From Tragulus kanchil (Eukaryota > Chordata > Mammalia > Artiodactyla > Tragulidae), in NCBI GenBank assembly GCA_022376925.1, contig JAIOJX010000032.1, forward strand, positions 105,392,794-105,456,793: 64,000 nucleotides of DNA, read 5' to 3'. The notes under the pieces are model-generated. The model worked only from the letters and a program-made list of their open reading frames with translations. It searched no databases and was not told where the DNA came from. The position numbers were made by a program, and so were the translations under genes. Positions 33,356-44,058 of the stretch are shown piece by piece (positions within the stretch are counted from its first letter, which is position 1; each line of letters begins with the position of its first letter).

Positions 33356-36300
33356 GTAAGCGGAGACGAGCCGCCGCCGGGCAGGAGCGGGGAGGTGGCG
33401 CTGACCTGAGGGGACGGGAGCTCGCGCCAGGAAGGAATGAGGAGAGTGGGCTTGTGCGGAGAAGGATCGGGGAGGCCGAGCTCATGCCGGGAAGGGAGGA
33501 GAGGGGCGGGACAGGCCTAGGCGGGGGCCGCGCAGGCGCGGTTAACGCGGTCACCCTGGCACTCCTACTGCTCCTCCCCTCAGAAAATCGCGCTGCAGCT
33601 CAAAGCCACGCTGGAGAACGTCACCAACCTCCGGCCAGTGGGCGAGGACTTCCGGTGGTACCTGAAGGTGAGACTGGAGGGCGGGGCTCTAGACGTCTAG
33701 GCAGGAGACTACCCTGGGCTCTGGTTGGCGCGTCGAGGTTTCCCATCGTGATGTCAGTGGTGAACGGGAACTTTCTCACCGGCAAGATGAGAAATGCTTA
33801 TTAAATGATCTCTTTCCTTCTGGGTATAATTTTATGTTTGCATTTTAGAAGTTTATTGATTAATTTTTAACTGGCAGTGTCTTGGAATTACTTTTGTAAT
33901 CTGTCCCTCCGTTAAAAAGTATTTCATGGCATGTAAAGTGCCTAGCCAGACTGGGCACTTGTTAGAAGAGGATGAGCAAGCCACCGTGAGAACCACTTTG
34001 CCCAGAGATCAGTCTGGTTGTGCCCGTAGTGGGGCTGGTCCTAAGGGTGAGGTGAGCTTGCTGACAGATTATGACCCTGCCCTCCTCACACACCGTTCTT
34101 GCCCTTCCCGCAGCATCTGCCCGGCTGAGCCAGCTACTGTACTAATACTCTTTTTCCTCTCCCCTGAAGATGAAATGTGGCAACTGTGGTGAGATTTCAG
34201 AGAAGTGGCAGTACATTCGGCTGATGGTAACTGCTTCCCCTACCCCCAAACCCACGCAGACACACTTAAGTCTCTGGGCAGCGATCTGTGGTGCTAAGTG
34301 ATCCAAAGGCCCCCACCTTCTGTGGTTTGGCAGGGCAGGCATTGGTGGTGTCAACACAGGGAGCAGTAGGCTTTGGGGTGTGCGGCAGAGTTCGGAATCC
34401 AGGGGTAGTCCTTTCCTCAAGAGGCCTCCCTGGGATTCTTGTCCTGGCAGGTCCCTCACCCCGTCTGGGTCTTTAGCACTTCAACTGCATGATAAGTAGT
34501 AGGACAGGGTCTCCTGAGGACCCTTACATCTGACTGAGATGTGACTGGAGGTTCTGTTTCCTGCTTGCCAGGACAGCGTGGCACTGAAGGGAGGCCGTGG
34601 CAGCGCCTCCATGGTCCAGAAGTGCAAGCTGTGTTCCAGGGAAAACTCCATTGGTAGGTAGGCGTGGATTCCCACCTCTGCCAGACTGGCCATAGCCTCC
34701 TGGTACCAGACTGAAAGCATGCTCCTGTTAGCTGTGGGTGGACCCAGCCCTCTACAGCAACTTGCCCAGAGCCACATCGAGGTAGCTGGTAAGGCCAGGA
34801 TACGGCCTTAAGTCAACTTTGTCTTCTCTTTTACATTTCAGAGATTTTGAGCAGCACCATCAAATCTTACAATGTAAGTTTCCTGCTACAGTGGCAGGCA
34901 TGGTGGGGTTAGATCGAAGCTGGGAACTGGGAGGCCTGGGTTCTAGAGTCATATGTGCACTATAGTGACCAGCCTTGGGACTGACTGACTTCATGTGCTT
35001 ACTTGTTCATTAGCACTCATTATACTGATTGAATGCTCGGTAGGAAAACCTCATAGTGCCTAGCCAGACTGGGCACTTGTTAGAAGAGGATGAGCAAGCC
35101 ACCGTGAGAACCACTTTGCCCAGAGATCAGTCTGGTTGTGCCCGTAGTGGGGCTGGTCCTAAGGGTGAGGTGAGCTTGCTGACAGATTATGACCCTGCCC
35201 TCCTCACACACCGTTCTTGCCCTTCCCGCAGCATCTGCCCGGCTGAGCCAGCTACTGTACTAATACTCTTTTTCCTCTCCCCTGAAGATGAAATGTGGCA
35301 ACTGTGGTGAGATTTCAGAGAAGTGGCAGTACATTCGGCTGATGGTAACTGCTTCCCCTACCCCCAAACCCACGCAGACACACTTAAGTCTCTGGGCAGC
35401 GATCTGTGGTGCTAAGTGACCCAAAAGGGCCCCCCACCTTCTGTGGTTTGGCAGGGCAGGCATTGGTGGTGTCAACACGGGGAGCAGTAGGCTTTGGGGT
35501 GTGCGGCAGAGTTCGGAATCCAGGGGTAGTCCTTTCCTCAAGAGGCCTCCTGGGATTCTTGTCCTGGCAGGTCCCTCACCCCGTCTGGGTCTTTAGCACT
35601 TCAACTGCATGATAAGTAGTAGGACAGGGTCTCCTGAGGACCCTTACATCTGACTGAGATGTGACTGGAGGTTCTGTTTCCTGCTTGCCAGGACAGCGTG
35701 GCACTGAAGGGAGGCCGTGGCAGCGCCTCCATGGTCCAGAAGTGCAAGCTGTGTTCCAGGGAAAACTCCATTGGTAGGTAGGCGTGGATTCCCACCTCTG
35801 CCAGACTGGCCATAGCCTCCTGGTACCAGACTGAAAGCATGCTCCTGTTAGCTGTGGGTGGACCCAGCCCTCTACAGCAACTTGCCCAGAGCCACATCGA
35901 GGTAGCTGGTAAGGCCAGGATACGGCCTTAAGTCAACTTTGTCTTCTCTTTTACATTTCAGAGATTTTGAGCAGCACCATCAAATCTTACAATGTAAGTT
36001 TCCTGCTACAGTGGCAGGCATGGTGGGGTTAGATCGAAGCTGGGAACTGGGAGGCCTGGGTTCTAGAGTCATATGTGCACTATAGTGACCAGCCTTGGGA
36101 CTGACTGACTTCATGTGCTTACTTGTTCATTAGCACTCATTATACTGATTGAATGCTCGGTAGGAAAAAAAACCTCATAGTCAGGCTATTGTAGTGCCTT
36201 CTTGTAAGTGGTGGGTCGTGGGAGCTTACTGGACCTCTGACCCAAACCTGGTCACTCAGTTTCCAACACTGGGGACACTTGTCTACATCTTGGAAGACTG

Positions 36301-39300
36301 GGGAGCCTACTCTGAATCCATAGGTGGGATAGTCCTTTGAATGGTGCATCCGTCTTTGCTACTTGATTTTATTAGCCATTTATGTTACTGCATAATATAT
36401 TAGTCCAAAAGTGAGGGAGGGAGAGTATGCTTTGGGTCTTGTGTTTAAAGGAGGGCATTTACTTGTCTTTATCCGATCCTTGTCTTTATCTGGTCCTTAT
36501 TTGGTGTTTGAAAAAATGCCTGTTTTATGCCAAATTCTCAGCTTTGTCCTCAAGTTAAAGGTAAAAATCACATAAGGACTTGCCCTCAAGTAAATCTTGA
36601 TCTAGTGGAAGAGACAGACCAGCAAACAAAACCAAACCCAGGCCAGGCACTTGGTTGGCATGCAGGAAGTGTCTCTACGGTGAATGACTGAATGAGAATG
36701 AATATGTAGCTGTGGTCCCTGGGACATCTGAGCCCAGGGGTCAGGTAGGCACAAATTCTGACTACACCACCCTGCTCAGTGAGCGTCCTTCACATGCACA
36801 TCCCACTCTAAAGGCTTTAAGTCACCCCCGAGTTTGACGGCATGGCAGATGGTTAGCAAAAGGCCATGGCTAAGTGCACTGAGGACTTTTGGATCTGGAA
36901 ACCTTATAGGCCAACATTCTTGAGCTTCCCTGGTGGTCCAGTGGGTAAGGACACCGCCTTGCAGTGCAAAGGGCGCCGGTTCAATCCCTGGCCTGGGATG
37001 ATCCCACGTGCCGCGGAGCGGCTGGACTGATGTGTCCAACTACCGAGCCAGAGCTCTGGGGCGCATGCGCCCAGAGCCGGTGTTCTGCAGCGAGAGAGGC
37101 CACTGCGATGGGAGGCCCCACACAGGCCAAAAAAAACAAGAACAAAGATGGAAATAAATGAAAGGCCAATAGAAGTGACCAAAAATACCACCACCATTCT
37201 TCTCATGGTTTTTACTTCTTCTCATTCATTGAGCGTAGTGTCAGGTCCTCTGCTGGGCACTTTATACCTAGTTCAGATTCTCAGTAAACCTATAGCGGGG
37301 TCCTCAGCTCCATCTGACAATCTTAGGCCCAGAAGGGAAGAGAGGCAGAACTGTGTGTGAGCTCCATCCAGGCACCCCGACCCGAGGCCATATCTAGGAA
37401 GGTCTCACGGTGAGCAGGTGCCAAGGCAGCCTTGTTTCAGAGCTCACAGGGGCTGTGGGGTCATCCTGGGCCTGCTTCCTCAACACACTTCCATCCTAGG
37501 CTGAAGACAACGAGAAGTTCAAGACAATAGTAGAGTTTGAGTGCCGAGGACTTGAGCCAGTGGATTTCCAGCCCCAGGTGTGTGTCTTCCTGGGGAACCT
37601 GAATCTTTGGGGAGAGTGTGTAGGAAGTGACAGCAGAACTGTGCTTCCTCCAGAGGCCGTGGGCTAGGAGTGCTCCTTCCTGGGAATAGTAGTTATTCCT
37701 TAAGCAGCTAATCTATATTGGGCACCAGGCTTGCCACTTCTAATGCTATGTCACTTCATCCTCTCAGTAACCGTGTGAAGTTACTCGTCAGGGTTTTCAG
37801 ATGAAAAGAGAACATCAGAGATTCTGTGCCTTGCCCAGGGTGACGCAATTAGGAAGCAGGGGAGCTGGCCAACTCCAGAGCCCCGTGCTCAGGCTACTTG
37901 ACTTGTGCAGCATTTTCACCTCACAACCCTGTGAGGCAAGCAGAAGAAAGTATATTGTTATTCCTGTTTCACAAGTAAGAAAACCGAGGTCCAGAGAGGG
38001 ACGTGACATGCCCGGGGTCTTCCAGAAAACCAGGGGTGAGGGAAGGCTTTATCCCACACCTTCTGCCTTCTTAGGCTTCCCTGGTGGCTCAGATGGTAAA
38101 GAATCTGCCTGCAATGCAGGAGACCCAGGTTCGATATGTGGGTTGGGAAGACCCTCTGGAGAAGAGAATGGCTGCCCACTCCAGTCTTCTTGCCTAGAGA
38201 ATTCCATGAACAGAGGATCCTGACAGTCCATGAGGTCACAAAGAGACACGACTGTCTTTCACTCACTTCCCTCCTGCCTTCGAGGCCAGGGCTCTAATTT
38301 GGAGCATCCACTCTAGTTCCAGGGCAGCTGCCAGGCCCCGGACGCCCAGCAGTTATTCCAGAACAGTAGCCCACGCTGCGTCCTGGTCTTCCTGTGCCAG
38401 GGGGTTGTGAGGAGGGCCAGTTCCCTGGCCAGGCCCATACCTCACACTGGTGCCTCCTTCCCCCAGAATAACTGCTGCCTTCCTGTCACCCGCAGGCCGG
38501 GTTTGCTGCTGAGGGTGTGGAGTCGGGGACCGTCTTCAGTGACATTAATCTGCAGGAGAAGGTGAGACCTGGGAGCCTTGGGGAGCTATAGGGCACCTGG
38601 TGGGAATTACCCTTGTGGTGAGCAAGGCTCTTCAGCAGGACGCTGACTCCACACTTCGTGATTTTGGTTTTTACAATAGCCCCATATGTGGTGCTGAAGC
38701 GCTAGCCAGGGTTCACACGCGGGAAGGCGGGGTGTGCCTATGGGGGATATACATCCTAGAGAAGTTTGTTTAGGCATGAGATACAGTGCTGTTGGCCATG
38801 AGTCCAGTTTTAACTATACACACACATGTTAGATAAAGTGGTTTTTAAACAGAAACATACATGAAACAAGGTTATGTGTTGATCAGTTGAAGAAAATACT
38901 GTGATCAGATGCTTCTGGGAACAGAACCTGTATTTCCCCTGGAGCAGTGGGTCAGTATTCATGAATTCAGTGTTTGGGGGGACTTTGTGGAACATAACTA
39001 CCATGGATACCGGGCATTGACTGGACTACTGGACAGGTTCTTGCCTTGTAGACGAGGAAGGCTGTGGTCAGGCCTAAGAGGAAGGAAGGACAAAAACATT
39101 CCATCTGCATAGCACCTAAAAACAGTAACTGGGCTTCCTGAGCTCTCATTATATGCCTGGCACTATGCTAAGTACTTTACATGTGTTACCTCATTTCTTT
39201 CATGGTTCAACGTAAAATCTATCGTTCCCTTTTTTAAAAAAAATAGAGGATGAGAGTCAGGAAAGGTAGTGACTTGATGAAAATCACAAAGCTAGAGGAT

Positions 39301-39538
39301 CAGGAATTGAGGCCTGAGCAGGCTCTGTCCTGGGTCAGACCTGTTCCTGAAGTCTGAGTCAGAGCCTGAGCTGTGCCTTTAAGTCCCCGTCCTCCACTCT
39401 CCCTGCTGTCCTGTCCCAGGCTGCCTCGTGAGGCTAACACTGTCTCTTTTTTTCCTACAGGATTGGACTGACTATGATGAGAAGGCCCAGGAATCTGTGG
39501 GAATATACGAGGTCGCCCACCAGTTTGTGAAGTGCTGA
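33350..39538 (+). CDS. CZIB: CXXC motif-containing zinc-binding protein (C1orf123/UPF0587)
   Basis: A small, widely conserved eukaryotic protein of the UPF0587 family; the human protein binds zinc through two CXXC pairs, and its cellular role is poorly defined. Eight coding exons join in frame: 33350-33355, 33584-33667, 34170-34226, 34572-34653, 34842-34873, 37500-37577, 38496-38561 and 39461-39538, giving the usual 160 residues. The CXXC pairs are Cys33/Cys36 (CGNC, exon 3) and Cys67/Cys70 (CKLC, exon 4). The first exon encodes only Met-Gly, with ATG in context GCCAGCATGG. The product ends HQFVKC. Exons 3-5 are repeated as a block at 35288-35993. The gene is convergent with CPT2, with about 6 kb between the 3' ends. 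Confidence 0.95.
33584..33667 (+). CDS. CZIB: CZIB exon 2
   Basis: 28 codons from KIALQLKATLE to FRWYLK, phase 0 at both ends. Acceptor CCCCTCAG, donor AAG|GTGAGA. Single copy. Confidence 0.95.
34170..34226 (+). CDS. CZIB: CZIB exon 3, first CXXC (copy 1)
   Basis: 19 codons, MKCGNCGEISEKWQYIRLM, phase 0 at both ends. Contains zinc ligands Cys33 and Cys36. Confidence 0.95.
34572..34653 (+). CDS. CZIB: CZIB exon 4, second CXXC (copy 1)
   Basis: 82 bp, starting DSVALKGGRGS and ending with one base of the Glu codon. Contains Cys67 and Cys70 (CKLC). Acceptor GCCAG, donor ATTG|GTAGGT. Confidence 0.95.
34842..34873 (+). CDS. CZIB: CZIB exon 5 (copy 1)
   Basis: A 32-bp micro-exon completing the Glu codon, then ILSSTIKSYN. 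Acceptor ACATTTCAG, donor AAT|GTAAGT. Confidence 0.94.
35288..35993 (+). other. CZIB: Duplicate block of CZIB exons 3-5
   Basis: Second copies of exon 3 (35288-35344), exon 4 (35692-35773) and exon 5 (35962-35993), with splice sites and coding sequence preserved, at offsets of 1118-1120 bp. Together they are 171 bp in phase 0, so a gene predictor would readily insert an extra 57 residues with two more CXXC pairs. The introns differ by homopolymer indels, pointing to an assembly duplicate. Confidence 0.9.
36380..36720 (-). repeat. Weak L2-like stretch in CZIB intron 5
   Basis: Fragments resembling degraded L2 3' sequence, ending GAATGACTGAATGAGAATGA. Low certainty. Confidence 0.3.
36921..37178 (+). 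mobile_element. Young-looking CHR-like SINE, short-tail form
   Basis: tRNA-Glu-derived head with box A-like TGGTCCAGTGG and box B GGTTCAATCCC, then the body CGGCTGGACTGATGTGTCC ... AGGCCAATAGAAGTGACC and an A-rich end. Similar short sequences (CATTCTT) flank both ends. Confidence 0.85.
37500..37577 (+). CDS. CZIB: CZIB exon 6
   Basis: 26 codons, AEDNEKFKTIVEFECRG through DFQPQ, phase 0. Acceptor ATCCTAG, donor CAG|GTGTGT. Single copy. Confidence 0.95.
37690..38030 (-). repeat. Two adjacent MIR fragments in CZIB intron 6
   Basis: 37690-37880 (GCCTTGCCCAGGGTGACGC) and 37905-38030 (CACAACCCTGTGAGGCAAGC, GAAAACCGAGGTCCAGAGAG) both read as antisense MIR. Confidence 0.65.
38073..38262 (+). mobile_element. 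Bov-tA SINE in CZIB intron 6
   Basis: GGCTTCCCTGGTGGCTCAGA, AATCTGCCTGCAATGCAGGA, then the Bov-tA body to CACAAAGAGACACGACTG. Confidence 0.9.
38496..38561 (+). CDS. CZIB: CZIB exon 7
   Basis: 22 codons, AGFAAEGVESGTVFSD through NLQEK. Acceptor CCCGCAG, donor AAG|GTGAGA. Single copy. Confidence 0.95.
39140..39320 (-). repeat. MIR SINE in CZIB intron 7
   Basis: TATGCCTGGCACTATGCTAA, GTACTTTACATGTGTTACCT and the antisense MIR tail. Confidence 0.65.
39461..39538 (+). CDS. CZIB: CZIB exon 8, terminal
   Basis: DWTDYDEKAQESVGIYEVAH through FVKC and TGA. Acceptor TTTCCTACAG. The 3'UTR is short. Confidence 0.95.
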   Translation, partial: DWTDYDEKAQESVGIYEVAHQFVKC

Positions 39539-39685
39539 ACGCTTTTTCTGTATACTCGCCTCTAAAAACTGAAAAGGGACAATGTGCCCAGGCAGCAGAG
39601 TGCAGAGGCTGCGTCGTCTCCTGGCTACTGTCCAGGTCCTCCCAGCCTGCATGCTGGGCTCTGTCACAGCTGCCCAAGCCCCACC

Positions 39686-39691
39686 AATAAA
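39686..39691 (+). terminator. CZIB: CZIB poly(A) signal
   Basis: AATAAA 148 bases after the stop codon, followed by a GT-rich tract (GTCCGTGCC...GGTGGGTG) typical of a downstream cleavage element. Confidence 0.85.
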
Positions 39692-39940
39692 GTCCCTGTC
39701 CGTGCCACACTGGTGGGTGAACGGCTGCTCCACTCTCTCCACTCCCCTTCATGTTGGAGGGCTTTGATGGCCTCTTGGCGCCTTCCCATAGTACAGAATC
39801 ATAGCCTGATCCAGTTTGCAAAACAGGATCACAGAGTTCCTAAGTGCTCTCAAGCTCTTGGGGACTGAACAGGCCAAGCCCAGGGGCCAAAAGTGTGGAG
39901 TCACTGGTACAGAGGGCAGTTGAGCCCGTGGAGTCCCGAC

Positions 39941-40383
39941 TGTAAGGTTAGTCCCTGCCGGGTGTTTTAAAATGAGGAGGATCGGAATTGGTGAGGCAGA
40001 GCAGGCTTTATTGGACGGGCGCGCTCTCAGGCGTCCCTCACGGGGAGGAGAGGAGAGAGAGAGAGAGGGAAAGCGCACACAAAGACTGGGAGGGCCCCCT
40101 TTATAGGTAAGGTGACGTGGTCAGCAGAGCCCCTGGCCAGGTTGGGGCACCGTCGACCTGATTGGTTGAGGCCAGGTGTTGGGGCGTTAGCAGATTGGGC
40201 AGTTTCATCTTTCCTTTGTCCAGTGAGAACTTTTGGCGGGGGCAGGGTGGTCCTCCGTTGGTGTCATGGCTGTTTTTCATTGGCCTTTTTTAATCTGGCA
40301 CGAGGGGCCTTCTAGTCAAGGTCTTTCTTGTGTGTGGGGGGGGTAGGAAGTGGGGGAAGGGGGCCTCGGGACCAGACCTTACA
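39941..40383 (-). mobile_element. Solo LTR of the same ERV family, opposite strand
   Basis: On the minus strand it starts TGTAAGGTCTGG and ends ACCTTACA, a perfect terminal inverted pair TGTAAGGT/ACCTTACA. It is flanked by CCGAC on both sides (39936-39940 and 40384-40388). TATA and AATAAA signals are kept. It lies 250 bp downstream of the CZIB poly(A) signal, in antisense, so its U3 could read towards CZIB. Differences from the 14982 copy look to be only a few percent. Confidence 0.9.
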
Positions 40384-40439
40384 CCGACTAGTCCCTGAGC
40401 CCAGTAGTCCCGACCGAGAATATCACACTGACCAGCTTG

Positions 40440-41390
40440 GCTCTCAGGTAAACCCAGGCATCTCTGTTAGCTGGTGTCACTGCGTATTCCAGGGCCTGAA
40501 GGAACTTTGGAGGTCAGCTGTTCCGTCCTGGCATGAATCTTCTTTCTACAGTCTCTGCTGCTGGACATTGGGCCTTTGCTCACTTGCTGTGATGGGGCAG
40601 TTGCTTCCCACCAGGGGACTCCCTATGAAAGTTCTTCCTTGTGCCGAGTCAACGTCTCTGCTTCCTGTAGCTCCTGATGGTCCTGGTCTGTCCCGTTTGT
40701 GGTTACACTTCTGTGTTCTTCTGCCCCTGGACAGCTGTGTGGAGGTGGGAAGGCACCAGTCACGTCCTGTGTCTCACAGGCCTGCCTCCCTGGGTCTGAG
40801 TATTGTCTTCCCGGTGGATAGAGTTGTCAGTGCACCGTTAGGTCATCAAGGCAAGCTGACATCCTCATACCAGTGACTACCATTTGGCAGGTCTGTTACG
40901 AGAGATGTTATTCCTGTCCACTGTTCTTGTGCTGAAGCCTGGAATTCTTTGAAAGTAAGTTATTGTCTTCACTTTGAGTGGACCTCTGGGAAAGGGTCTG
41001 CCCACTACAAAGCTGATTGTGGGGCTCCAGGAAGGGGATCCTCAGATGGCAGGAAAAGCTGGCCATGTCCAAGGGTGGGGAAGAGGTGCCTACCTGTCCC
41101 AGCCTGGCAGCAGTGTCACATGTCCTCTAGATCCCCCGTGTTCCCAGTCCCTGGGCCTGTGCTGTCTGCACACGACAGGGCAGGGCTTCTTTGGCCTCAC
41201 TCAGCCAGCATTTCTGCCAGCCCCCACCCACTGAGAACAGTCCGCTGCCTGGCCTAAAAGCAAGCGAGGGAGCATCAGGCTGGGTAAATAACAGCCTTTC
41301 TGGGTTTAGTCTCTGCACCAGCAGTATGTGCTATAAAGATAAGCACTAAAAGGATCTCAAGGTCGTCTTTATATTGTAAATTATTTTCTC
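40440..41390 (+). other. Unassigned CZIB-CPT2 intergenic DNA
   Basis: Single-copy, moderately GC-rich. The plus-strand open frames here have no recognisable domain and no splice context. I see no feature I can name. Confidence 0.4.
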
Positions 41391-41394
41391 ATCT

Positions 41395-41880
41395 TTTAGG
41401 AGGTAAAGGAACACAATCAGTAACAGATGGAAAGATGAAGTAGATTATGTCAATAGATGCAGAAAAGTATTTGATAAAATTCAACAACAAACCATAGCAA
41501 AACTAGGAACAGAAGGAACTACCCTCAGACGATACATACAGGAAACGCAGAGCAAATAAAATGTTTGAAGTAGTTCATTCACGATCAGGATGAGATGAAC
41601 ACCTCCTGGGTCACTCTCTCCTTCATTGTCCCACCCCTCACCAGCCAGCACAGTAAGAGTGAAAAGAAGGTTAAGGTGAAAGGACCGAAAAGGAAAAAGT
41701 AACTCACTCCTCACAGATTTGTGATTTTCCACTTAGCAAATCCAAAAGCATTAACAGGCGCTGGATTTAGAACAGTATACAGAAATCAAATGTATTTCAA
41801 TACACTGGCAACATGCACAACACAATTCAAGAAAAGACAGCAACCAAAATAAACCCCCCAAAGGAACTGGGAATTGAATC
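41395..41880 (+). repeat. L1 LINE fragments
   Basis: AGATGCAGAAAAGTATTTGA and AAAATTCAACAACAAACCAT match L1 ORF2; about 41740-41880 (TTCAATACACTGGCAACATG) is a further ORF2 piece. Confidence 0.75.
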
Positions 41881-42195
41881 TATCGAAGCTGTTTGGGACC
41901 AACAGACTGGCTAAGATACCAGAGTAGAAAGAGCTGAGCTCACCTCTTGTGAACACACCAAAATCTCAACTATTGGTAGAACAACCATCAGTGAAAAAGA
42001 CCGGAACCTCCTGGGAAGGATCTACAACTAAAGAAGGAACTACAACAAGATCGGCAGCGGGGGCGGGCTCCCGCAAGCTGCAGAATAATTACACAAGAGA
42101 GGGTCATCTCACAGGAGTTTCTGCATGGGGAAGATGAGCTTGCAGAGTATCTGGCTTTCAAGGCGAGAGGGGCTTGGTTTCAGGAGTCCCACAAT

Positions 42196-42341
42196 TTTTA
42201 ACTTATTTTTAAAATTATTTATTTGGCTGCCCTGGGTCTTAGCTGTGGCATGTGGGATCTAGTTCCCTGACCAGGGATCGAACCCAGGTCGCCTGCATTG
42301 AGAACACAGAGTCTTAACCACTGGACCACCAGGGAAGTCCA
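42196..42341 (-). mobile_element. CHR-type SINE in L1
   Basis: ATTTGGCTGCCCTGGGTCTT ... GATCGAACCCAGGTCGCC ... GGACCACCAGGGAAGTCC: antisense tRNA-Glu SINE. Confidence 0.85.
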
Positions 42342-43428
42342 GAGACTTAAATTTTAAAGGGTACACAAAATCTCACATTCTCTGGAACTCAGGGCAAAAG
42401 CAGTAACTCGAAAGGAGCCTGGGCCGACCTACCTGCTGGTCTTGGAGAATCTCCTGGGGGCAGGGGAGAGGGATGGCTCTCCTGCGAATATAGAAATGGA
42501 TGTAGGCCATTCTTGGGAGCTGCTTCTACCACATGGAAGCCGGTGCTGGTGGGCACTGTTGTGGATTCCTTCCTCCAGCTCATTAGCACCAAGACCTGGC
42601 CCCACACAACAGCCTCTAGACATCAGTGCTGGGACAGCTCAGGCCGAGCAACTAACTGGCAGGGAACACAGCCGCACCTGTCAGCACACAAGCCGTCTAA
42701 AGACCTCATGAGCCCACAGCCGCCTCTGGTCACTGTCCTGCCTCCCAGAGGGCCCGGGGCCCAGCTCCACCCACCAGTGGGTAGGCACCAGCACCAAAAT
42801 TCCCTGGGACCTGGCATTGCCTGCCATGACACCTGCTCTAACCTTTGAACCGGCCTCGGCCACAAACAAGCGGACACCAGAGTCAAGACAACCACAGTCC
42901 CATTGCCTGCTAACCTGGTTGGCTGACCCTGGTGTCAGCTGGATCCTGGCCCTGCCCACTGCCAGGCCAACAAGCTTTGGGACATCTCAGACTCCATCCA
43001 GCTGTGTCATGAATCCGCCCTCCACCCGTGCTTTTGGCAGTGATCTGATATTAGCTCTGGCATCCTGGGGCCCTGCAACCAGACTCCAGGACCCAGCTCT
43101 GCCTGCTAGTAGTCTGACAGTAACCTCAGGACCTGGCTTCACCCACCAGTGGGTAGTGTGACAAGGCAGCTGACTACAGACTCCCAGGTAGCCCCGGGGC
43201 TAGTGCTGGCTCACTGGTGGAGCCAGGATCCAGAAGACTCCAGGACTGTAGCCTTCTGGATCATAGCTCCACCAGGGATAATGACTCTAACCGGGAAAAG
43301 GAAACAGTTATCCAAGTCCATGAAGCACAGAGTCTCACACAGGAATAAACCAAAGGAAGATACCAAGACACACTGTAATTAAAATGGCAAAAATTAAAGA
43401 GAGAATATTAAAAGCAGAAAGGGGGGAA

Positions 43429-43620
43429 CACTTCCCTGGTGGTCCAGTGGTTAAGAATCTGTCTTCCAATGCAAGGGACAGAGGTTCGATCCCTGGTCTG
43501 GAAACTAAGGTCCTATATGCCGCAAGGCAGTTAAGCCTGCCTGCCACAGCCAGAGCGCCTGCACTCCACAGTTAGAAGACCTGCTTCAGTGAAGACCCAG
43601 CACAGCCAAAAAAAGAAAAA
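43429..43620 (+). mobile_element. CHR-type SINE in L1
   Basis: CACTTCCCTGGTGGTCCAGT with box B GGTTCGATCCC, ending CAGCACAGCCAAAAAAAG. Confidence 0.85.
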
Positions 43621-43768
43621 CAGGACAGAAAAAGGAAAAGGAAACAAAAAGCACATTCAGAAATTCCCGTAATTCTGTCGGCAGACATTCAACAGGCTAG
43701 GAGTGGCACGATACATTTAAAGTGATGCAAAGGAAAACACTGCGACCAAGAATACTGTTACCCAGGGC

Positions 43769-44058
43769 TTCCCTGGTGGTCCAGTGGGTAAGGACACCAC
43801 CTTGCAGTACAGGGGGTACCAGTTCGATCCCTGGCCTGGGAAGATCCCACGTCCCGCAGAGCGGCTGGACTGATGTGTCCAATTACCGAGCCAGCACTCT
43901 GGAGCACATGTGCCCAGAGCCCGTGTTCTGCAGCAAGAGTGGCTGCTGCGATGCTCCGGAGGCCCACAAAGGCCAAAAAGAACCAAAGATGGACGAAAAT
44001 GGATGGATGAAAGACCAATAGAAGTGGCCAAAAAAAAAAAAAAAAGAAAATTAAAAAA
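43769..44058 (+). mobile_element. Young-looking CHR-like SINE in L1, short-tail form
   Basis: Same family as the copy at 36921 (GCGGCTGGACTGATGTGTCC; GACCAATAGAAGTGGCC), then a poly(A) tail. Flanks AATACTGTTACCCAG (left) and AATACAGTTACCAAG (44059-44073) look like a slightly diverged target duplication. Confidence 0.88.

Larger units (their letters stand above)
33937..36180 (+). repeat. Direct duplication 11 (CZIB exons 3-5)
   Basis: 33937-35057 is repeated as 35055-36180. Copies differ in homopolymers, for example AAAGGCCCCC against AAAAGGGCCCCCC near 34305/35423 and AAAA against AAAAAAAA near the end. Confidence 0.95.

Noticed and set aside
33274..33804. Open frame of 176 codons on the plus strand (and 160 on the minus strand) over the CZIB promoter
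   Set aside because: Arg/Gly/Ala/Pro-rich translation of a CpG island, overlapping CZIB exons 1-2 in another frame, with no domain.
39300..39821. 173-codon open frame on the minus strand
   Set aside because: Antisense of the CZIB terminal exon and 3'UTR; no domain or splice support.
40328..40876. 182-codon open frame on the plus strand after the antisense LTR
   Set aside because: Begins in LTR sequence and continues through unassigned intergenic DNA; no recognisable protein family.
42442..43161. Several 90-115 codon frames in the CZIB-CPT2 interval
   Set aside because: They lie in GC-rich L1 5'UTR-like sequence interrupted by SINEs; not host genes.
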